From Levilinea sp. (lineage in GTDB: Bacteria > Chloroflexota > Anaerolineae > Anaerolineales > Anaerolineaceae): a stretch of DNA of 64,000 nt. Below, one piece after another: positions 41,440 to 51,243 of the stretch. The translations under genes and the position numbers were made by a program. The stretch spans positions 124,001 to 188,000 of the forward strand of contig JARKPO010000046.1 of assembly GCA_029975215.1 (NCBI GenBank), written 5' to 3'. The notes beneath the pieces are model-generated. The model made no database searches and was not told the DNA's origin. It saw only the letters and a program-made list of their open reading frames with translations. Within the stretch, counting starts at the first letter, position 1, and every line of letters starts with the position of its first letter.

Positions 41440-41979
41440 ATGCCCGAAATTGAAATTCGCCCAGCCGTTCCTGCGGATTTACCGGTGTTGGCGGGTCTGG
41501 GTCACAGCTATGAGACCCAATACGTATGGCAGATGGATCGAAATGTAGAGGACGGGCAAACGTTGATCAATTTCCGAGAAGTGCGTTTGCCGCGTTCGGT
41601 AAAGGTGGATTACCCCTACCCGCGCACGGTTTTGGCGGATGAGTGGGGCCAGCAGGCCGTGATTTTGGTGGCGGCGATTGGCTCGGAAGTCGTGGGTTAT
41701 TTGCGCATTAAAGACCGGCTGATCCCCAACACCGCCTGGGTGACGGATTTGGTGGTGAAACCGCAAGTCCGCCGCCAGGGAATTGCCAGCGGATTAATCC
41801 TGGCCGGGCAAGATTGGTCGGCCCAGCGCGGGCTGCGGCGTTTTATGATTGAGATGCAGTCCAAGAATCACCCGGCCATCTGCATGGCACGCAAATTGCG
41901 CTTTGAATTCTCTGGTTACCACGATCATTTTTACGCCAACCAGGATATCGCCTTATTCTTCAGCCGCTTCCTGCGCTGA
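41440..41979 (+). CDS. GNAT-family N-acetyltransferase
   Basis: 179 residues; AAGGAG before the ATG. Acetyl-CoA-binding pattern RRQGIASGLI follows a conserved strand (AWVTDLVVKPQ). Begins IEIRPAVPADLPVLAGLG, the standard start of GNAT proteins. Substrate unknown. 9 bases after the previous gene. Confidence 0.9.
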   Translation: MPEIEIRPAVPADLPVLAGLGHSYETQYVWQMDRNVEDGQTLINFREVRLPRSVKVDYPYPRTVLADEWGQQAVILVAAIGSEVVGYLRIKDRLIPNTAWVTDLVVKPQVRRQGIASGLILAGQDWSAQRGLRRFMIEMQSKNHPAICMARKLRFEFSGYHDHFYANQDIALFFSRFLR

Positions 41980-42005
41980 CGGGAAGCGGAGGCAGGGCTT
42001 CGTTT

Positions 42006-43931
42006 TTGATTTTGACCGCCTGGCTACTTGCCTTTTTTCGCACCACCAGCCAAATTCTCACCGCTGGCATTGCCATCACTGCCTTTGCGCTGCTGCTGTA
42101 TGCGCTGGCGTTTAACTTGCGCGACCGGGTGGCGCGCTCTTTTGCGGCAATTCTGGTGTGCGTCATTGTGGTGTTCACCGGTGAGGCCATCGGCTCTACC
42201 ACCGGCCAGACCTCCTGGCTGAGCTTTTGGCTGCACTTCCAATGGGTGGGGATCATCTTCCTGCCGCCTGCCTATCTGCATTTTTCAGATGCGCTGCTGG
42301 CCACCACCGGCAAACCCAGCCGCTGGCGGCGCTTTTGGGCGGTGCGCATTTCGTACCTCATTTCGGCTGGTTTCCTGTTCTTTTTGGTGATCGGTGTACT
42401 GTTGGGCCCGGTGGTTAACACTGACCAGCCCGCGCCCCATTTGCAGCGCACGTTTTGGACGGATCTCTTTACCCTGTATTATCTGGGCATCACCGCCCTG
42501 TCGTGGGTCAACTTTATCCGTGCCTACCGCCGCACCACCACCCCCACCAGTCAGCGGCGAATGGGCTATCTGCTGTTGGGTGCGGTGGCGCCCACGGTGG
42601 GATCCTTTCCGTTTTTGCTGTTTGGCTCCGAATGGGTGGCCCGGCATCCGCTATTCTTCTGGTCTTTTTCGGCCCTCAGCAACCTGGTGTTGGGCGGGTT
42701 AGTGGTGGTGATGGCGTACGCGGTGGCCTTCTTTGGCGTGTCGTGGCCAGATCGGGCGGTGAAAAGCCGCCTGTTCAAGTGGATTTTGCGCGGGCCGGTG
42801 AGCGCCAGCCTGACCCTGGGGATCACCACGGTGGTGCGGCGGGCCGGGGAGCTGTTTGGACAGAATTACACCCCCTTTGTGCCCATCTTAATGGTGGTCA
42901 CCATTTTGATCTTCCAGTATTTAATCACGGTGTTCAGCCCGTGGTGGGAGCGGGTGCTTTTTTCGGGCCAGGAGCGCGAAGATCTGAGTGTGCTGCGGCG
43001 CCTGGAAGACCATTTTATGACCCAAAATGACCTGACCCAGTTCTTAGAGATGATCCTGGCGGCGGTCTGCGACCGGCTGCAGGCCAGCGGGGCCATGCTG
43101 GCGGTGATGGAAGGCGGCGAACTGGATTGGCTGGTGCGGGTGGGCAACGCGCAGGACATGGCCACGCCGCCCGTGGAGGCTTTACAGGAGCGTTGGGGTC
43201 AAAACGGCGTACCGCTGGAGACTTTTCAATGGGGGCCGCATTTGATTGTGCCCCTGGAAAACGATACGCTGATGGGTCTGATGGTGGTGGCCAATACCGA
43301 CCGCGCCAGCCTGGATCGGGATGAAGTCTTTGGGCTGAACCTGCTGGTGCAGCGCGCGGCGTTGGCCCTGCACGACCGGCGCAGTTTGCAGCAGATTTTG
43401 GGCAATTTGCAGACCCTGTCTTCGGATATGGACATGATCCAGCGCATGCGCGCGGTGGGGCGCTACGACGGCTCGGTGCTGCTGCAAGTGGACGTGCCGG
43501 AGGTGTCGCCCGACCTGGCGCAGTCGGTGAAGGAAGCCCTGACGCATTATTGGGGCGGACCAAAGCTGACCGAAAGCCCTCTGGTGAACCTGAAAGTGGT
43601 GCAGGACGCGCTGGATACCTATGAAGGCAACCGCGCCAACGCGGTACGAGGGGTGCTGCGCGAGGCCATTGAGCGCGTGCGTCCCGAAGGAGAACGGCGC
43701 TTTACGGGTGAATGGATCTTATATAATATCTTGGAGATGAAATTCCTGGAGGGCCGCAAAGTGCGCGAGGTGGCCATGCGCCTGGCCATGTCGGAGGCCG
43801 ATTTGTACCGCAAACAGCGCGTGGCCATTGAGGCCGTGGCGCGGGCGGTGACCGAAATGGAAGCCCTGGCGCGGGTGGAGATGCCGGAAAAAGAAATTCA
43901 CCCCCCCAAAACCGCCCCAGATTCAGAGTAG
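42006..43931 (+). CDS. 7TM sensor with GAF domain and helix-turn-helix-like tail
   Basis: 641 residues starting at TTG 42006, the only plausible start before the first membrane helix; GGAGG lies at a long distance (41988-41992). Residues 1-265 have seven to eight membrane helices of the kind found in histidine kinase 7TM N-termini. About 335-475 is a GAF domain. Then, in place of HisKA and ATPase domains, comes a region of about 150 residues ending with GRKVREVAMRLAMSEADLYR, which looks like a sigma-70 region-4 or other helix-turn-helix element. It may be a membrane-bound regulator or docking protein. Function unknown. Confidence 0.75.
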   Translation: MILTAWLLAFFRTTSQILTAGIAITAFALLLYALAFNLRDRVARSFAAILVCVIVVFTGEAIGSTTGQTSWLSFWLHFQWVGIIFLPPAYLHFSDALLATTGKPSRWRRFWAVRISYLISAGFLFFLVIGVLLGPVVNTDQPAPHLQRTFWTDLFTLYYLGITALSWVNFIRAYRRTTTPTSQRRMGYLLLGAVAPTVGSFPFLLFGSEWVARHPLFFWSFSALSNLVLGGLVVVMAYAVAFFGVSWPDRAVKSRLFKWILRGPVSASLTLGITTVVRRAGELFGQNYTPFVPILMVVTILIFQYLITVFSPWWERVLFSGQEREDLSVLRRLEDHFMTQNDLTQFLEMILAAVCDRLQASGAMLAVMEGGELDWLVRVGNAQDMATPPVEALQERWGQNGVPLETFQWGPHLIVPLENDTLMGLMVVANTDRASLDRDEVFGLNLLVQRAALALHDRRSLQQILGNLQTLSSDMDMIQRMRAVGRYDGSVLLQVDVPEVSPDLAQSVKEALTHYWGGPKLTESPLVNLKVVQDALDTYEGNRANAVRGVLREAIERVRPEGERRFTGEWILYNILEMKFLEGRKVREVAMRLAMSEADLYRKQRVAIEAVARAVTEMEALARVEMPEKEIHPPKTAPDSE

Positions 43932-43966
43932 TTACAAAATTTACTGGCGTTTCATTGTAAAATTGT

Positions 43967-43972
43967 TATAAA
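43967..43972 (+). promoter_or_regulatory. Candidate -10 box (TATAAA) for the S1-ftsK operon
   Basis: TATAAA in an AT-rich stretch, 71 bases before the S1-domain gene. No clear -35. Confidence 0.35.
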
Positions 43973-44043
43973 ATAGATCATAGGCGATTTGTTTTTTCCC
44001 ATCCTTAGAGTTCTTTGCAGGCCTTCCCAGGGGAGGTGAATAT

Positions 44044-44991
44044 ATGTTGTTTAAGCGCACCGATGTCCGCGCTGAAGATCAAGCACCAGACTTAGATGAA
44101 GGTTGGTGGGCGTCAGTTTTAGCGGATGAGGACACATTTTCGGCAACCCGTACGGAAGCGCAGAGCCGTTCGCAGACGAATGGAATGGCTTCAGTAGATT
44201 GGGATCATGTTCAAACCCTTTTTGAACAGGATGAAATCATCACCCTTCAGGTGACCGGTTACAATCGCGGCGGCCTTTTGGTTCAGGGCGAATTGATGCA
44301 GGGCTTTGTGCCTGTATCGCACCTGATTGACGTGCCGACGACCCTATCGGAGGATGAGCGCCAGATTCGTCTGGCGAGCTATGTAGGCCGCACCCTGGAT
44401 CTGAAAGTGATTGAATGTGAGCCTTCGCTGGAACGGATTGTGCTTTCGGAGCGGGCTGCTTTGGCCGGGGAAGGCCGCCGTAAGCAGCTGTTCCAATCCC
44501 TGCGGGTGGGCCAGCGCGTTCAGGGTCATGTGACCAACGTGACCGATTTCGGCGTGTTTGTGGATTTGGGCGGGGTGGAAGGTCTGATCCATGTATCCGA
44601 GCTTTCCTGGGGGCGCGTGCAGCATCCTGGGGATATCTGCACCATTGGCGACCCGGTGGAGACTCTGGTTTTGCAGGTGTGCGAGGAAACCTCGCGCGTG
44701 GCGCTCAGCCTGAAACAGCTCACCGCTAACCCGTGGGAGCACATGAACGAAGTTCACCATCCTGGCGAGGTCGTCCCTGCAGAGGTGACCGCCATCATGC
44801 GCTTTGGGGCTTTTGCCCGTCTGCCCGAAGGGGTGGAGGGTCTGATCCACATTTCTTCCATCACGCTCCCCGAAGGGGTGAAAAATCTGGAATACTATCT
44901 GCACGTCGGCCAGCCGGTGCAAGTGCGTATCCTGCATGTGGATGCCAACCGCCGCCGCCTGGGGCTGGGACTGGTGGGCCTTTTGGAATGA
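44044..44991 (+). CDS. Protein with three S1 RNA-binding domains
   Basis: 315 residues, ATG after GGGGAGG. Three S1 domains at about 57-135, 155-230 and 240-312. The second is the best: [31 protein letters not shown]. The third has [19 protein letters not shown]. Such proteins are S1-like ribosomal or mRNA-binding factors; compared with E. coli ribosomal protein S1 (six domains) it is short, similar to Bacillus YpfD. The N-terminal 50 residues are acidic and unconserved. Its stop overlaps the ftsK start (ATGA). Confidence 0.9.
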   Translation: MLFKRTDVRAEDQAPDLDEGWWASVLADEDTFSATRTEAQSRSQTNGMASVDWDHVQTLFEQDEIITLQVTGYNRGGLLVQGELMQGFVPVSHLIDVPTTLSEDERQIRLASYVGRTLDLKVIECEPSLERIVLSERAALAGEGRRKQLFQSLRVGQRVQGHVTNVTDFGVFVDLGGVEGLIHVSELSWGRVQHPGDICTIGDPVETLVLQVCEETSRVALSLKQLTANPWEHMNEVHHPGEVVPAEVTAIMRFGAFARLPEGVEGLIHISSITLPEGVKNLEYYLHVGQPVQVRILHVDANRRRLGLGLVGLLE

Positions 44992-47219
44992 GAGCGCCCG
45001 CGCCAGAAGAATCCCGCACGCCGCGAAAGAAGCGCGGCGGCGAACCTGCCGCAGTGCCTGAACCGCAAGGCCGCTGGCTGGACCGGGCCGCGGGCTTTTG
45101 GCTACGCCTGGACCGCTTTGGCAGCGACCTGGCGGGGGTGGGGCTGCTGCTGCTGGCCCTGCTGACCCTGTTGGGATTGGTCGGTTTCACCCACGGGGTG
45201 GTGATTGATTTTTGGACCGGGCTGCTGCGCCGCTGGCTAGGATGGGGCGCGTACCTGGTCATTTTGGCCGCCGGTTTCGGCGGCGTTTTGCTGTTGTGGC
45301 GCGGCGACCCACCCCTGCGGCGGCTTTCTTTGGGACGCGTGCTTTCGCTGGAGGGACTGGTTTTCACCCTGCTGGCGCTGGCGGCGTTGGTGGGGGGGCG
45401 TTCTTTAGAGCGCGCGGATTTGGGGTTGGACGGCGGCCTGGTGGGCTGGGGGCTGGCCGAGCTGGCGGGCCTTGCGCTGCCGGGACCGTTGGACGCGGTG
45501 GTGCTGGTGCTGCTGGCGCTGCTGTTTGCGGCGCATGCCCTGGGAGGGCTAGCCTGGCTGAGCCGCCGCATTGAAAGCTGGCTGGCTCAGGACGCGCCGG
45601 AGGAATTCCTGGCGGCCGAGGAACCCATCCAAGCCGCCCCGACTCTGGAGCCTGTGCCCGATGCGCCGGATAAGCCGCAGCGCGGCAAGCGCGGCGGGCC
45701 GAAACCGGTGACGGTGAAGCCTGTAGCTCGGGTGGAGCGCAGCCCCAATTTGCCCCCGCTGGATTTGCTGATTCCTGATCAAGATTCGCGCCCGGATGAA
45801 AGCCAGATTCACCATTCAGCTCAATTGATTGAGCAGACTCTGGCTGAGTTTGGCATTCCGGCACGGGTGGTGGGCTTTCGCGTCGGCCCCACCGTGACGC
45901 AGTACGCGGTGGAACCCGGATTTGTGGATAAGATCGGCCCGGACGGCGCGCCCCAGCGGCAGAAGGTGCGCGTTTCGCAGATTTCGGGGCTGGCCAAAGA
46001 TCTGGCCCTGCGCCTTTCGGCGGAGCGTCTGCGCATTGAGGCCCCTGTGCCGGGGCAGTCTTTCGTGGGGGTGGAAGTGCCCAACGCCCACAGCGCCATG
46101 GTGCGCCTGCGTTCCCTGTTGGAAACGCCTGCCATGCAGCGCATGACCGCCCCGCTGGCGCTGGCCCTGGGGCGGGATGTATCGGGGCAGCCGGTGTTGG
46201 CGGACCTGGCGCGTATGCCGCATATGTTGGTGGCGGGGACGACCGGTTCGGGCAAATCGGTGTGCATCGCCGCCATCGCCACCTGTTTGGTGATGAACAA
46301 CTCGCCGGAGCAGCTGCGTCTGGCTATGCTGGACCCCAAGATGGTGGAGTTGATCCGCTTTAAGGGCCTGCCGCACCTGTTAGGGTCGGTGGAGACCGAG
46401 ACCGAGCGCATGTTGGGGGTGCTGCGTTGGGCGCTGCAAGAAATGGACGCACGCTACCGCCTGTTAGAGGCCAACCGCGTGCGTGATTTAGAGGGGTACA
46501 ACCAGCGCGCCCTGCGTTACAAGGAACCTACCCTGCCGCGGATTGTGATTTTGATTGACGAACTGGCTGATTTGATGATGTCGGCCCCGGAACAGACCGA
46601 AGGGGCCATTGTGCGGCTGGCGCAGTTGGCCCGCGCGGTGGGCATTCACCTGGTGGTGGCCACCCAGCGTCCCAGCACGGATGTGGTGACGGGGCTGATC
46701 AAAGCCAATTTCCCAGCGCGCATCGCCTTCACCGTGGCCTCGGCGGTGGATTCCCGTGTGATTTTGGATGTGAACGGCGCCGAGACGCTGCTGGGTCACG
46801 GCGATATGCTCTTTCTGAACCCCGAAGTGGGCACGCCCATCCGCGCGCAGGGGGTCATTTTAACCGATGCGGAGATGGATCAGGTGATTGCCTTTTGGCA
46901 GCGCAGCATTCCACCTTCAGAGGAGGCTGCCCCGTGGGAAGAGCTGCTGCAGGAGGCCGAGGAGGAGGGGGGCGACGCTCTGGTGAAACAGGCCATCGAA
47001 GTCATCCGCCGCTCGCAGCATGCCAGCACTTCCATGCTCCAGCGCCGACTGCGCATCGGCTATCCGCGCGCGGCGCGGTTGATGGAAGAACTGGAAGCGT
47101 TGGGGGTGGTGGGACCGGCTCAACCCGGCGGGCGCGAGCGCGAGGTCTTGATGAGCCCCGATGATGAAATTGACCTGGACGGCTCAGGACGGGATGGGTA
47201 TGAAGAGGATGAGGATTGA
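44988..47219 (+). CDS. ftsK: FtsK/SpoIIIE-family DNA translocase
   Basis: 743 residues; the ATG at 44988 overlaps the S1 gene stop (ATGA). Four membrane segments in the first 190 residues, a charged linker, then the motor: alpha domain with GFRVGPTVTQYAVE, Walker A GTTGSGKS (about residues 416-423), Walker B (VILIDELADLMM) and the gamma winged helix at the end (about 660-715: SMLQRRLRIGYPRAARLMEE). It pumps chromosome ends across the division septum. Similar in size to SpoIIIE of Bacillus (787). A longer open frame begins upstream but falls inside the S1 gene. Confidence 0.96.
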   Translation: MRAPAPEESRTPRKKRGGEPAAVPEPQGRWLDRAAGFWLRLDRFGSDLAGVGLLLLALLTLLGLVGFTHGVVIDFWTGLLRRWLGWGAYLVILAAGFGGVLLLWRGDPPLRRLSLGRVLSLEGLVFTLLALAALVGGRSLERADLGLDGGLVGWGLAELAGLALPGPLDAVVLVLLALLFAAHALGGLAWLSRRIESWLAQDAPEEFLAAEEPIQAAPTLEPVPDAPDKPQRGKRGGPKPVTVKPVARVERSPNLPPLDLLIPDQDSRPDESQIHHSAQLIEQTLAEFGIPARVVGFRVGPTVTQYAVEPGFVDKIGPDGAPQRQKVRVSQISGLAKDLALRLSAERLRIEAPVPGQSFVGVEVPNAHSAMVRLRSLLETPAMQRMTAPLALALGRDVSGQPVLADLARMPHMLVAGTTGSGKSVCIAAIATCLVMNNSPEQLRLAMLDPKMVELIRFKGLPHLLGSVETETERMLGVLRWALQEMDARYRLLEANRVRDLEGYNQRALRYKEPTLPRIVILIDELADLMMSAPEQTEGAIVRLAQLARAVGIHLVVATQRPSTDVVTGLIKANFPARIAFTVASAVDSRVILDVNGAETLLGHGDMLFLNPEVGTPIRAQGVILTDAEMDQVIAFWQRSIPPSEEAAPWEELLQEAEEEGGDALVKQAIEVIRRSQHASTSMLQRRLRIGYPRAARLMEELEALGVVGPAQPGGREREVLMSPDDEIDLDGSGRDGYEEDED

Positions 47220-47243
47220 GCAGGGCAAGGTTAAGCCTCTCGC

Positions 47244-47272
47244 TTGACAGTTTGCCTGGGGTAAGATAGCAT
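47244..47272 (+). promoter_or_regulatory. Promoter for the phosphatidyltransferase gene
   Basis: TTGACA (47244-47249), 17-base spacer, TAGCAT (47267-47272), 39 bases before the start codon at 47311. Confidence 0.55.
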
Positions 47273-47310
47273 AAGAAAGCTGGTTTCGGCCGGCTTTTAA
47301 CCTTTTTGCA

Positions 47311-47946
47311 ATGGAGTCACCCTTGGAACAGGCAGTGAAGAAAGAAGAGCCGAAGACTGTAACCGATTACGCGCGGGCAATTTTTAAGGGGGCATTTTTG
47401 CCGATTGCGGTGTTTTTGAACCGTCTGGGGATCAGACCGAATACCATCACCATTTTGGGCCTGGTGGGGCACGTGGGCGGGGCTATTTTGGCGGCGCTGG
47501 GGTATATGACCTGGGCGGGCTTACTGCTCCTGGTGATGGCCCCCTTTGATTTCTTAGACGGTACGATGGCGCGGCTGCGCGGCGAATCTTCCAACTTTGG
47601 CGCCTTTGTCGATTCGGTGACCGACCGCTATTCGGAATTCTTCATTCTGGGCGGTCTGTTGGTGTTTTTCCTGGATCACGCGAACCGCGAAGGGGCCATG
47701 TTAGTCTACCTGGCGGCGGCGGGGTCTCTTTTGGTTTCTTATATTCGCGGGCGGGCCGAAGCCCTGGGCTATGACGCCAAGATCGGCATCCTATCCCGCC
47801 TGGAGCGCTACATCGTCCTCATCCCGGGTCTGGTCTTTAATATTCCGGTGGCGGCCTTGTGGGTCATTGCGGTGCTGTCGAATGTGACTGCCATTCAACG
47901 CATCCTGCATGTCCGCCGTCAGGCGCACACTGCGCGCGCGAAATAA
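47311..47946 (+). CDS. CDP-alcohol phosphatidyltransferase
   Basis: 211 residues with about five membrane helices. The family active-site motif D-x2-D-G-x2-A-R-x8-G-x3-D-x3-D is complete, beginning at about residue 80 (DFLDGTMAR, then GAFVDSVTD). It joins an alcohol (glycerol-phosphate, inositol-phosphate or similar) to a CDP-linked lipid. It may make phosphatidylglycerol phosphate or phosphatidylinositol phosphate; the residues do not decide between them. Neighbours include lgt, so membrane-lipid genes cluster here. Confidence 0.9.
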   Translation: MESPLEQAVKKEEPKTVTDYARAIFKGAFLPIAVFLNRLGIRPNTITILGLVGHVGGAILAALGYMTWAGLLLLVMAPFDFLDGTMARLRGESSNFGAFVDSVTDRYSEFFILGGLLVFFLDHANREGAMLVYLAAAGSLLVSYIRGRAEALGYDAKIGILSRLERYIVLIPGLVFNIPVAALWVIAVLSNVTAIQRILHVRRQAHTARAK

Positions 47947-47970
47947 TTCTTTGTCTTTGAGGGTAGCCCT

Positions 47971-48840
47971 GTGACTCGTGAAGGTTTTCATATCGGCCCG
48001 TTGTTTGTCCATTTTTACGGCGTGATCATTATGTTGGGGGCGTTGGCGGCAGCGTGGATGGCTGCCTGGCGCGCTAAGAAAGCTGGCGTGGATTCAGAAA
48101 AAGTGTGGGATATGTTCCCCTGGGCGCTGCTGGGCGGCGTTTTGGGGGCGCGTATCTGGCATATTCTCACTCCCCCGGCCTCAATGGTGGAACGCGGTTA
48201 TACCACCTGGTATTACCTGACGCACCCGTTGGATATGCTCATGATCTGGAACGGCGGTTTGGGGATCCCCGGCGCAGTCATCGGCGGGGCCATCGCGGTG
48301 TATATTTTCTGCCGCCGCAACAAGCTGAGCTTTTTGCAGTGGACCGATTTCATCGCCCCGGGGCTGGCCCTGGCGCAGGCCATCGGCCGTTGGGGGAACT
48401 TTGTGAACCAGGAAGTGTACGGCGGACCTTCCAATCTGCCGTGGGCAATCTTCATCGAGCCGCGCTACCGCCTGCCAGCCTTTGCCAATGTTGAGTACTA
48501 CCACCCGTTGTTTTTGTATGAATCCCTCTGGAATTTGCTCAATATGGGCGTGCTGTTGTGGGTGGGGGCGCGCTTTGCGCAGCGCCTGCGCAAGGGTGAG
48601 ATTTTCTTCCTTTACTTGATCATCTACCCTGTGGGGCGCTTTTTCCTGGAGTATTTGCGGCTGGATCCTTCTCCGGTCGCTGGCTTAAACGCCAACCAAA
48701 CCCTGATGGCTATCACGGCCCTGTCTTCGCTGGCCTTTATCCTGTTAAGACGGCGCCTGTTTCCGGTTGAGCCGGAAGAGATTCAGGACGAGGCGGGCGA
48801 TGACGAACCGTTGGAGCCGAACACGGAGGCAGACGTTTAG
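47971..48840 (+). CDS. lgt: Prolipoprotein diacylglyceryl transferase
   Basis: 289 residues from a GTG at 47971 (GAGGG 7 bases before). Seven membrane helices. The Lgt signature is AIGRWGNFVNQEVYG; HITE-like and YHPLFLYES regions follow. It moves diacylglycerol from phosphatidylglycerol to the lipobox cysteine of prolipoproteins, the first step before LspA. The C-terminus has an acidic cytosolic tail (residues about 268-289). Confidence 0.96.
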   Translation: MTREGFHIGPLFVHFYGVIIMLGALAAAWMAAWRAKKAGVDSEKVWDMFPWALLGGVLGARIWHILTPPASMVERGYTTWYYLTHPLDMLMIWNGGLGIPGAVIGGAIAVYIFCRRNKLSFLQWTDFIAPGLALAQAIGRWGNFVNQEVYGGPSNLPWAIFIEPRYRLPAFANVEYYHPLFLYESLWNLLNMGVLLWVGARFAQRLRKGEIFFLYLIIYPVGRFFLEYLRLDPSPVAGLNANQTLMAITALSSLAFILLRRRLFPVEPEEIQDEAGDDEPLEPNTEADV

Positions 48841-48882
48841 ATCGTTTGCGCTCTGGGACGGCACAAGAAAGAGGGTTATCGG

Positions 48883-49824
48883 ATGATCCTGGCAGAGGAT
48901 CTTACCAAGCATTTTGACGATTTTGTGGCCGTTAATGGTATCTCGTTAGACGTACCTGCCGGGCGGGTGATGGTGGTTTTAGGCCCCAACGGGGCTGGGA
49001 AAACCACCACTGTGCGCATGTTGACCAGTATCCTGACCCCTACCCGCGGAAGAGCGCTGGTAGCGGGTTTTGATGTGGTGCGGCAGGCCCACGAGGTGCG
49101 GCGGGTGGTGGGGGTGCTGACCGAACACCACGGCCTGTATGGGCGCATGAATGCGCATGAATATCTGGAGTTTTACGGCAATCTATACGGCCTGAGCAGC
49201 CGTGAGGCTCGCCGCCGCAGCGATGCGCTGCTGGAGCAGTTTGGCCTGGCATCGGCGGGCAAGAAACGCCTGGGGGAATATTCCAAAGGGATGCGCCAAA
49301 AGCTGGCGTTGGTACGCGCCCTGCTGCACGAGCCGCCGGTTTTGCTGTTGGATGAACCCACTTCGGCGATGGACCCTGAGAGCGCGCGCATGGTGCGCGA
49401 CGCCATTCACACTCTGCGCTCCAGCGAGCGCACCATTCTGCTGTGTACCCACAACCTGTTGGAAGCCGAAGAGCTGGCCGATCAGGTGGCCATCATCCGC
49501 GCCGGGCGCATCATCCGCACCGGCACGCCGGAGAACCTGAAGCGCGAACTGCTGGGCGCACCGGAATTTGAGGCGCGCCTGGGCAGCAGCTTGAACGGCT
49601 GGACGCCGGATGGCCTGCCGGAGGGGGTGCGCCTGACCGGGCAGGGCGAAAACTGGCTGCGCTTTGGCGTGGAAGCGCCGCAAGCGGCCAACCCCATGCT
49701 GCTGCGCCGCCTGTTGGAGGAACGTCTGGCGGTGGTGGCCTTCTTTGAAGTGCCGCGCAGCCTGGAACAGGCCTATTTGGAGGCCGTTGCCCAAGAAAAC
49801 CGGCAGGAGGCCGCCCGTGCTTAA
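48883..49824 (+). CDS. ABC transporter ATP-binding subunit (NatA-like)
   Basis: 313 residues. Walker A GPNGAGKTT, signature YSKGMRQKLAL (degenerate from LSGGQ, as common in the NatA/CcmA subgroup), Walker B VLLLDEPTSAMDP and H-loop in LLCTHNLLEAEE are present. Powers the permease encoded next, with which it overlaps by 8 bases. The C-terminal 90 residues are a regulatory domain. Substrate unknown; drug, sodium or lipid export are possible. Confidence 0.93.
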   Translation: MILAEDLTKHFDDFVAVNGISLDVPAGRVMVVLGPNGAGKTTTVRMLTSILTPTRGRALVAGFDVVRQAHEVRRVVGVLTEHHGLYGRMNAHEYLEFYGNLYGLSSREARRRSDALLEQFGLASAGKKRLGEYSKGMRQKLALVRALLHEPPVLLLDEPTSAMDPESARMVRDAIHTLRSSERTILLCTHNLLEAEELADQVAIIRAGRIIRTGTPENLKRELLGAPEFEARLGSSLNGWTPDGLPEGVRLTGQGENWLRFGVEAPQAANPMLLRRLLEERLAVVAFFEVPRSLEQAYLEAVAQENRQEAARA

Positions 49825-51232
49825 GCGTTTATACCCTGCTCTGGTGATCACCCGCCGTGAGGTGCGCGACCAGCTGCGCGACTGGCGCATCATCTTCCCG
49901 GTGTTGGGGCTGACGGTCTTTTTCCCCTTCCTGATGAACTTCACCGCCCAGCAGATGTTGGGCTTTGTCAACCGCTACGGGGCCACCATCATCGGCGAGC
50001 GACTGGTGCCTTTCCTGCTGATGATCGTGGGCTTCTTCCCCATCTCCGTCTCGCTGGTGATCGCCCTGGAAACCTTTGTGGGCGAAAAAGAGCGCGGCAG
50101 CATTGAACCCCTGCTCAACACGCCCCTGGAAGATTGGCAGCTGTATTTGGGCAAGCTGCTGGCGGCCACCATCCCGCCGCTGATGTCCAGCTTTTTGGGC
50201 ATGTCGGTGTATCTGGTGGGTCTGGTGATTGGGAATGTACCCCTGCCTCCGCTGCAAGTGCTTTTCCAGATTTTCTCGCTGACGGTGGTGCAGGCGGTGA
50301 TGATGGTGGCGGGGGCGGTGGTGGTCTCCTCCCAGGCCACCTCGGTGCGCTCGGCTAACCTGCTGTCCAGCTTTATCATCATTCCCGTGGCGCTGCTGAT
50401 TCAGGGCGAGTCGGTGGTGATGTTTTGGGGCGATTACACCACCCTGTGGTGGGCGGTGGGGGGGCTGCTGGTGCTGACGGTGCTGCTGGTGCGGGTGGGT
50501 ACGGCTCATTTTCAGCGCGAGGAGCTTTTGGGCCGCGAAATTGACGTGCTCAATGTGAAATGGATGTGGCGCGTCTTCCGACGGGAATTTTCCGGCGGGG
50601 CGGCTCATTTTGGCACCTGGCTGACGCGCAGCCTGCCGCGTGCCCTGCGCGATATGCGCGTGGGCATCTGGGTGGCGGCTGGGCTGGCGGTGGCGGGGGT
50701 GGTCATTGGCCTCAGTATTGTGCCGCGCTTCTTCCTGGCGCTGAACGTTTCGGATATGGACAAGATGGGCGGCCGGCTGAAAGACCTGCTGGATTTGTGG
50801 TCGCTGGCGGGGGCGGCGCCGGTGATGGCCATTTTCTGGCAGAATATGCGCGTGCTGCTGCTGGCTTCGGTGGTGGGGGCTTTTACCCTGGGCATCTTGG
50901 GGGTTCTGCCCCTCATGGCTTCCACTGCGGCGGTGGGGTATCTTTACGGGCTGCTGGTTTCCAACGGCTTTCCGCCGCTGACCTTTGTGATGCTGATTCT
51001 GCCGCATGCCGTGCTGGAAATCCCCGCGGCGGTGCTGGCCACGGCGGCGGTGATTCACGCCGGTGCGCGCCTGGCCACGCCGGATTCGTCCAAAACCGTG
51101 GGCGAGGTGGGTTTGGCGGCTTTTGCAAATTGGTGTAAGATCATGGTAGGGGTGGTCATTCCGCTGCTGATCATCGCTGCGGGGATTGAATCCTGGCTTA
51201 CCCCGCGTCTGGCGCTCTTATTCTTCCGCTAA
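49817..51232 (+). CDS. ABC-2 permease fused to a SpoIIM-like membrane domain
   Basis: 471 residues from a GTG at 49817 (AGGAGG 6 bases before). An upstream in-frame start lies inside the ATPase gene. The N-terminal half (1-240) is an ABC-2/NatB-type permease (ITRREVRDQLRDWRI, FVGEKERGSIEPLL). The C-terminal half (about 275-471) matches the SpoIIM/DUF95 fold, with IFWQNMRVLL, GALTLGILG-type helices (seen as GAFTLGILGVLPL) and LPHAVLEIPAAVLATA. In SpoIIM this domain works in membrane remodelling with a peptidase complex. Fusion with an exporter is unusual and may be a fixed Chloroflexota arrangement. The function is unknown. Confidence 0.82.
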   Translation: MLKRLYPALVITRREVRDQLRDWRIIFPVLGLTVFFPFLMNFTAQQMLGFVNRYGATIIGERLVPFLLMIVGFFPISVSLVIALETFVGEKERGSIEPLLNTPLEDWQLYLGKLLAATIPPLMSSFLGMSVYLVGLVIGNVPLPPLQVLFQIFSLTVVQAVMMVAGAVVVSSQATSVRSANLLSSFIIIPVALLIQGESVVMFWGDYTTLWWAVGGLLVLTVLLVRVGTAHFQREELLGREIDVLNVKWMWRVFRREFSGGAAHFGTWLTRSLPRALRDMRVGIWVAAGLAVAGVVIGLSIVPRFFLALNVSDMDKMGGRLKDLLDLWSLAGAAPVMAIFWQNMRVLLLASVVGAFTLGILGVLPLMASTAAVGYLYGLLVSNGFPPLTFVMLILPHAVLEIPAAVLATAAVIHAGARLATPDSSKTVGEVGLAAFANWCKIMVGVVIPLLIIAAGIESWLTPRLALLFFR

Positions 51233-51243
51233 GAGGAGAGGGT

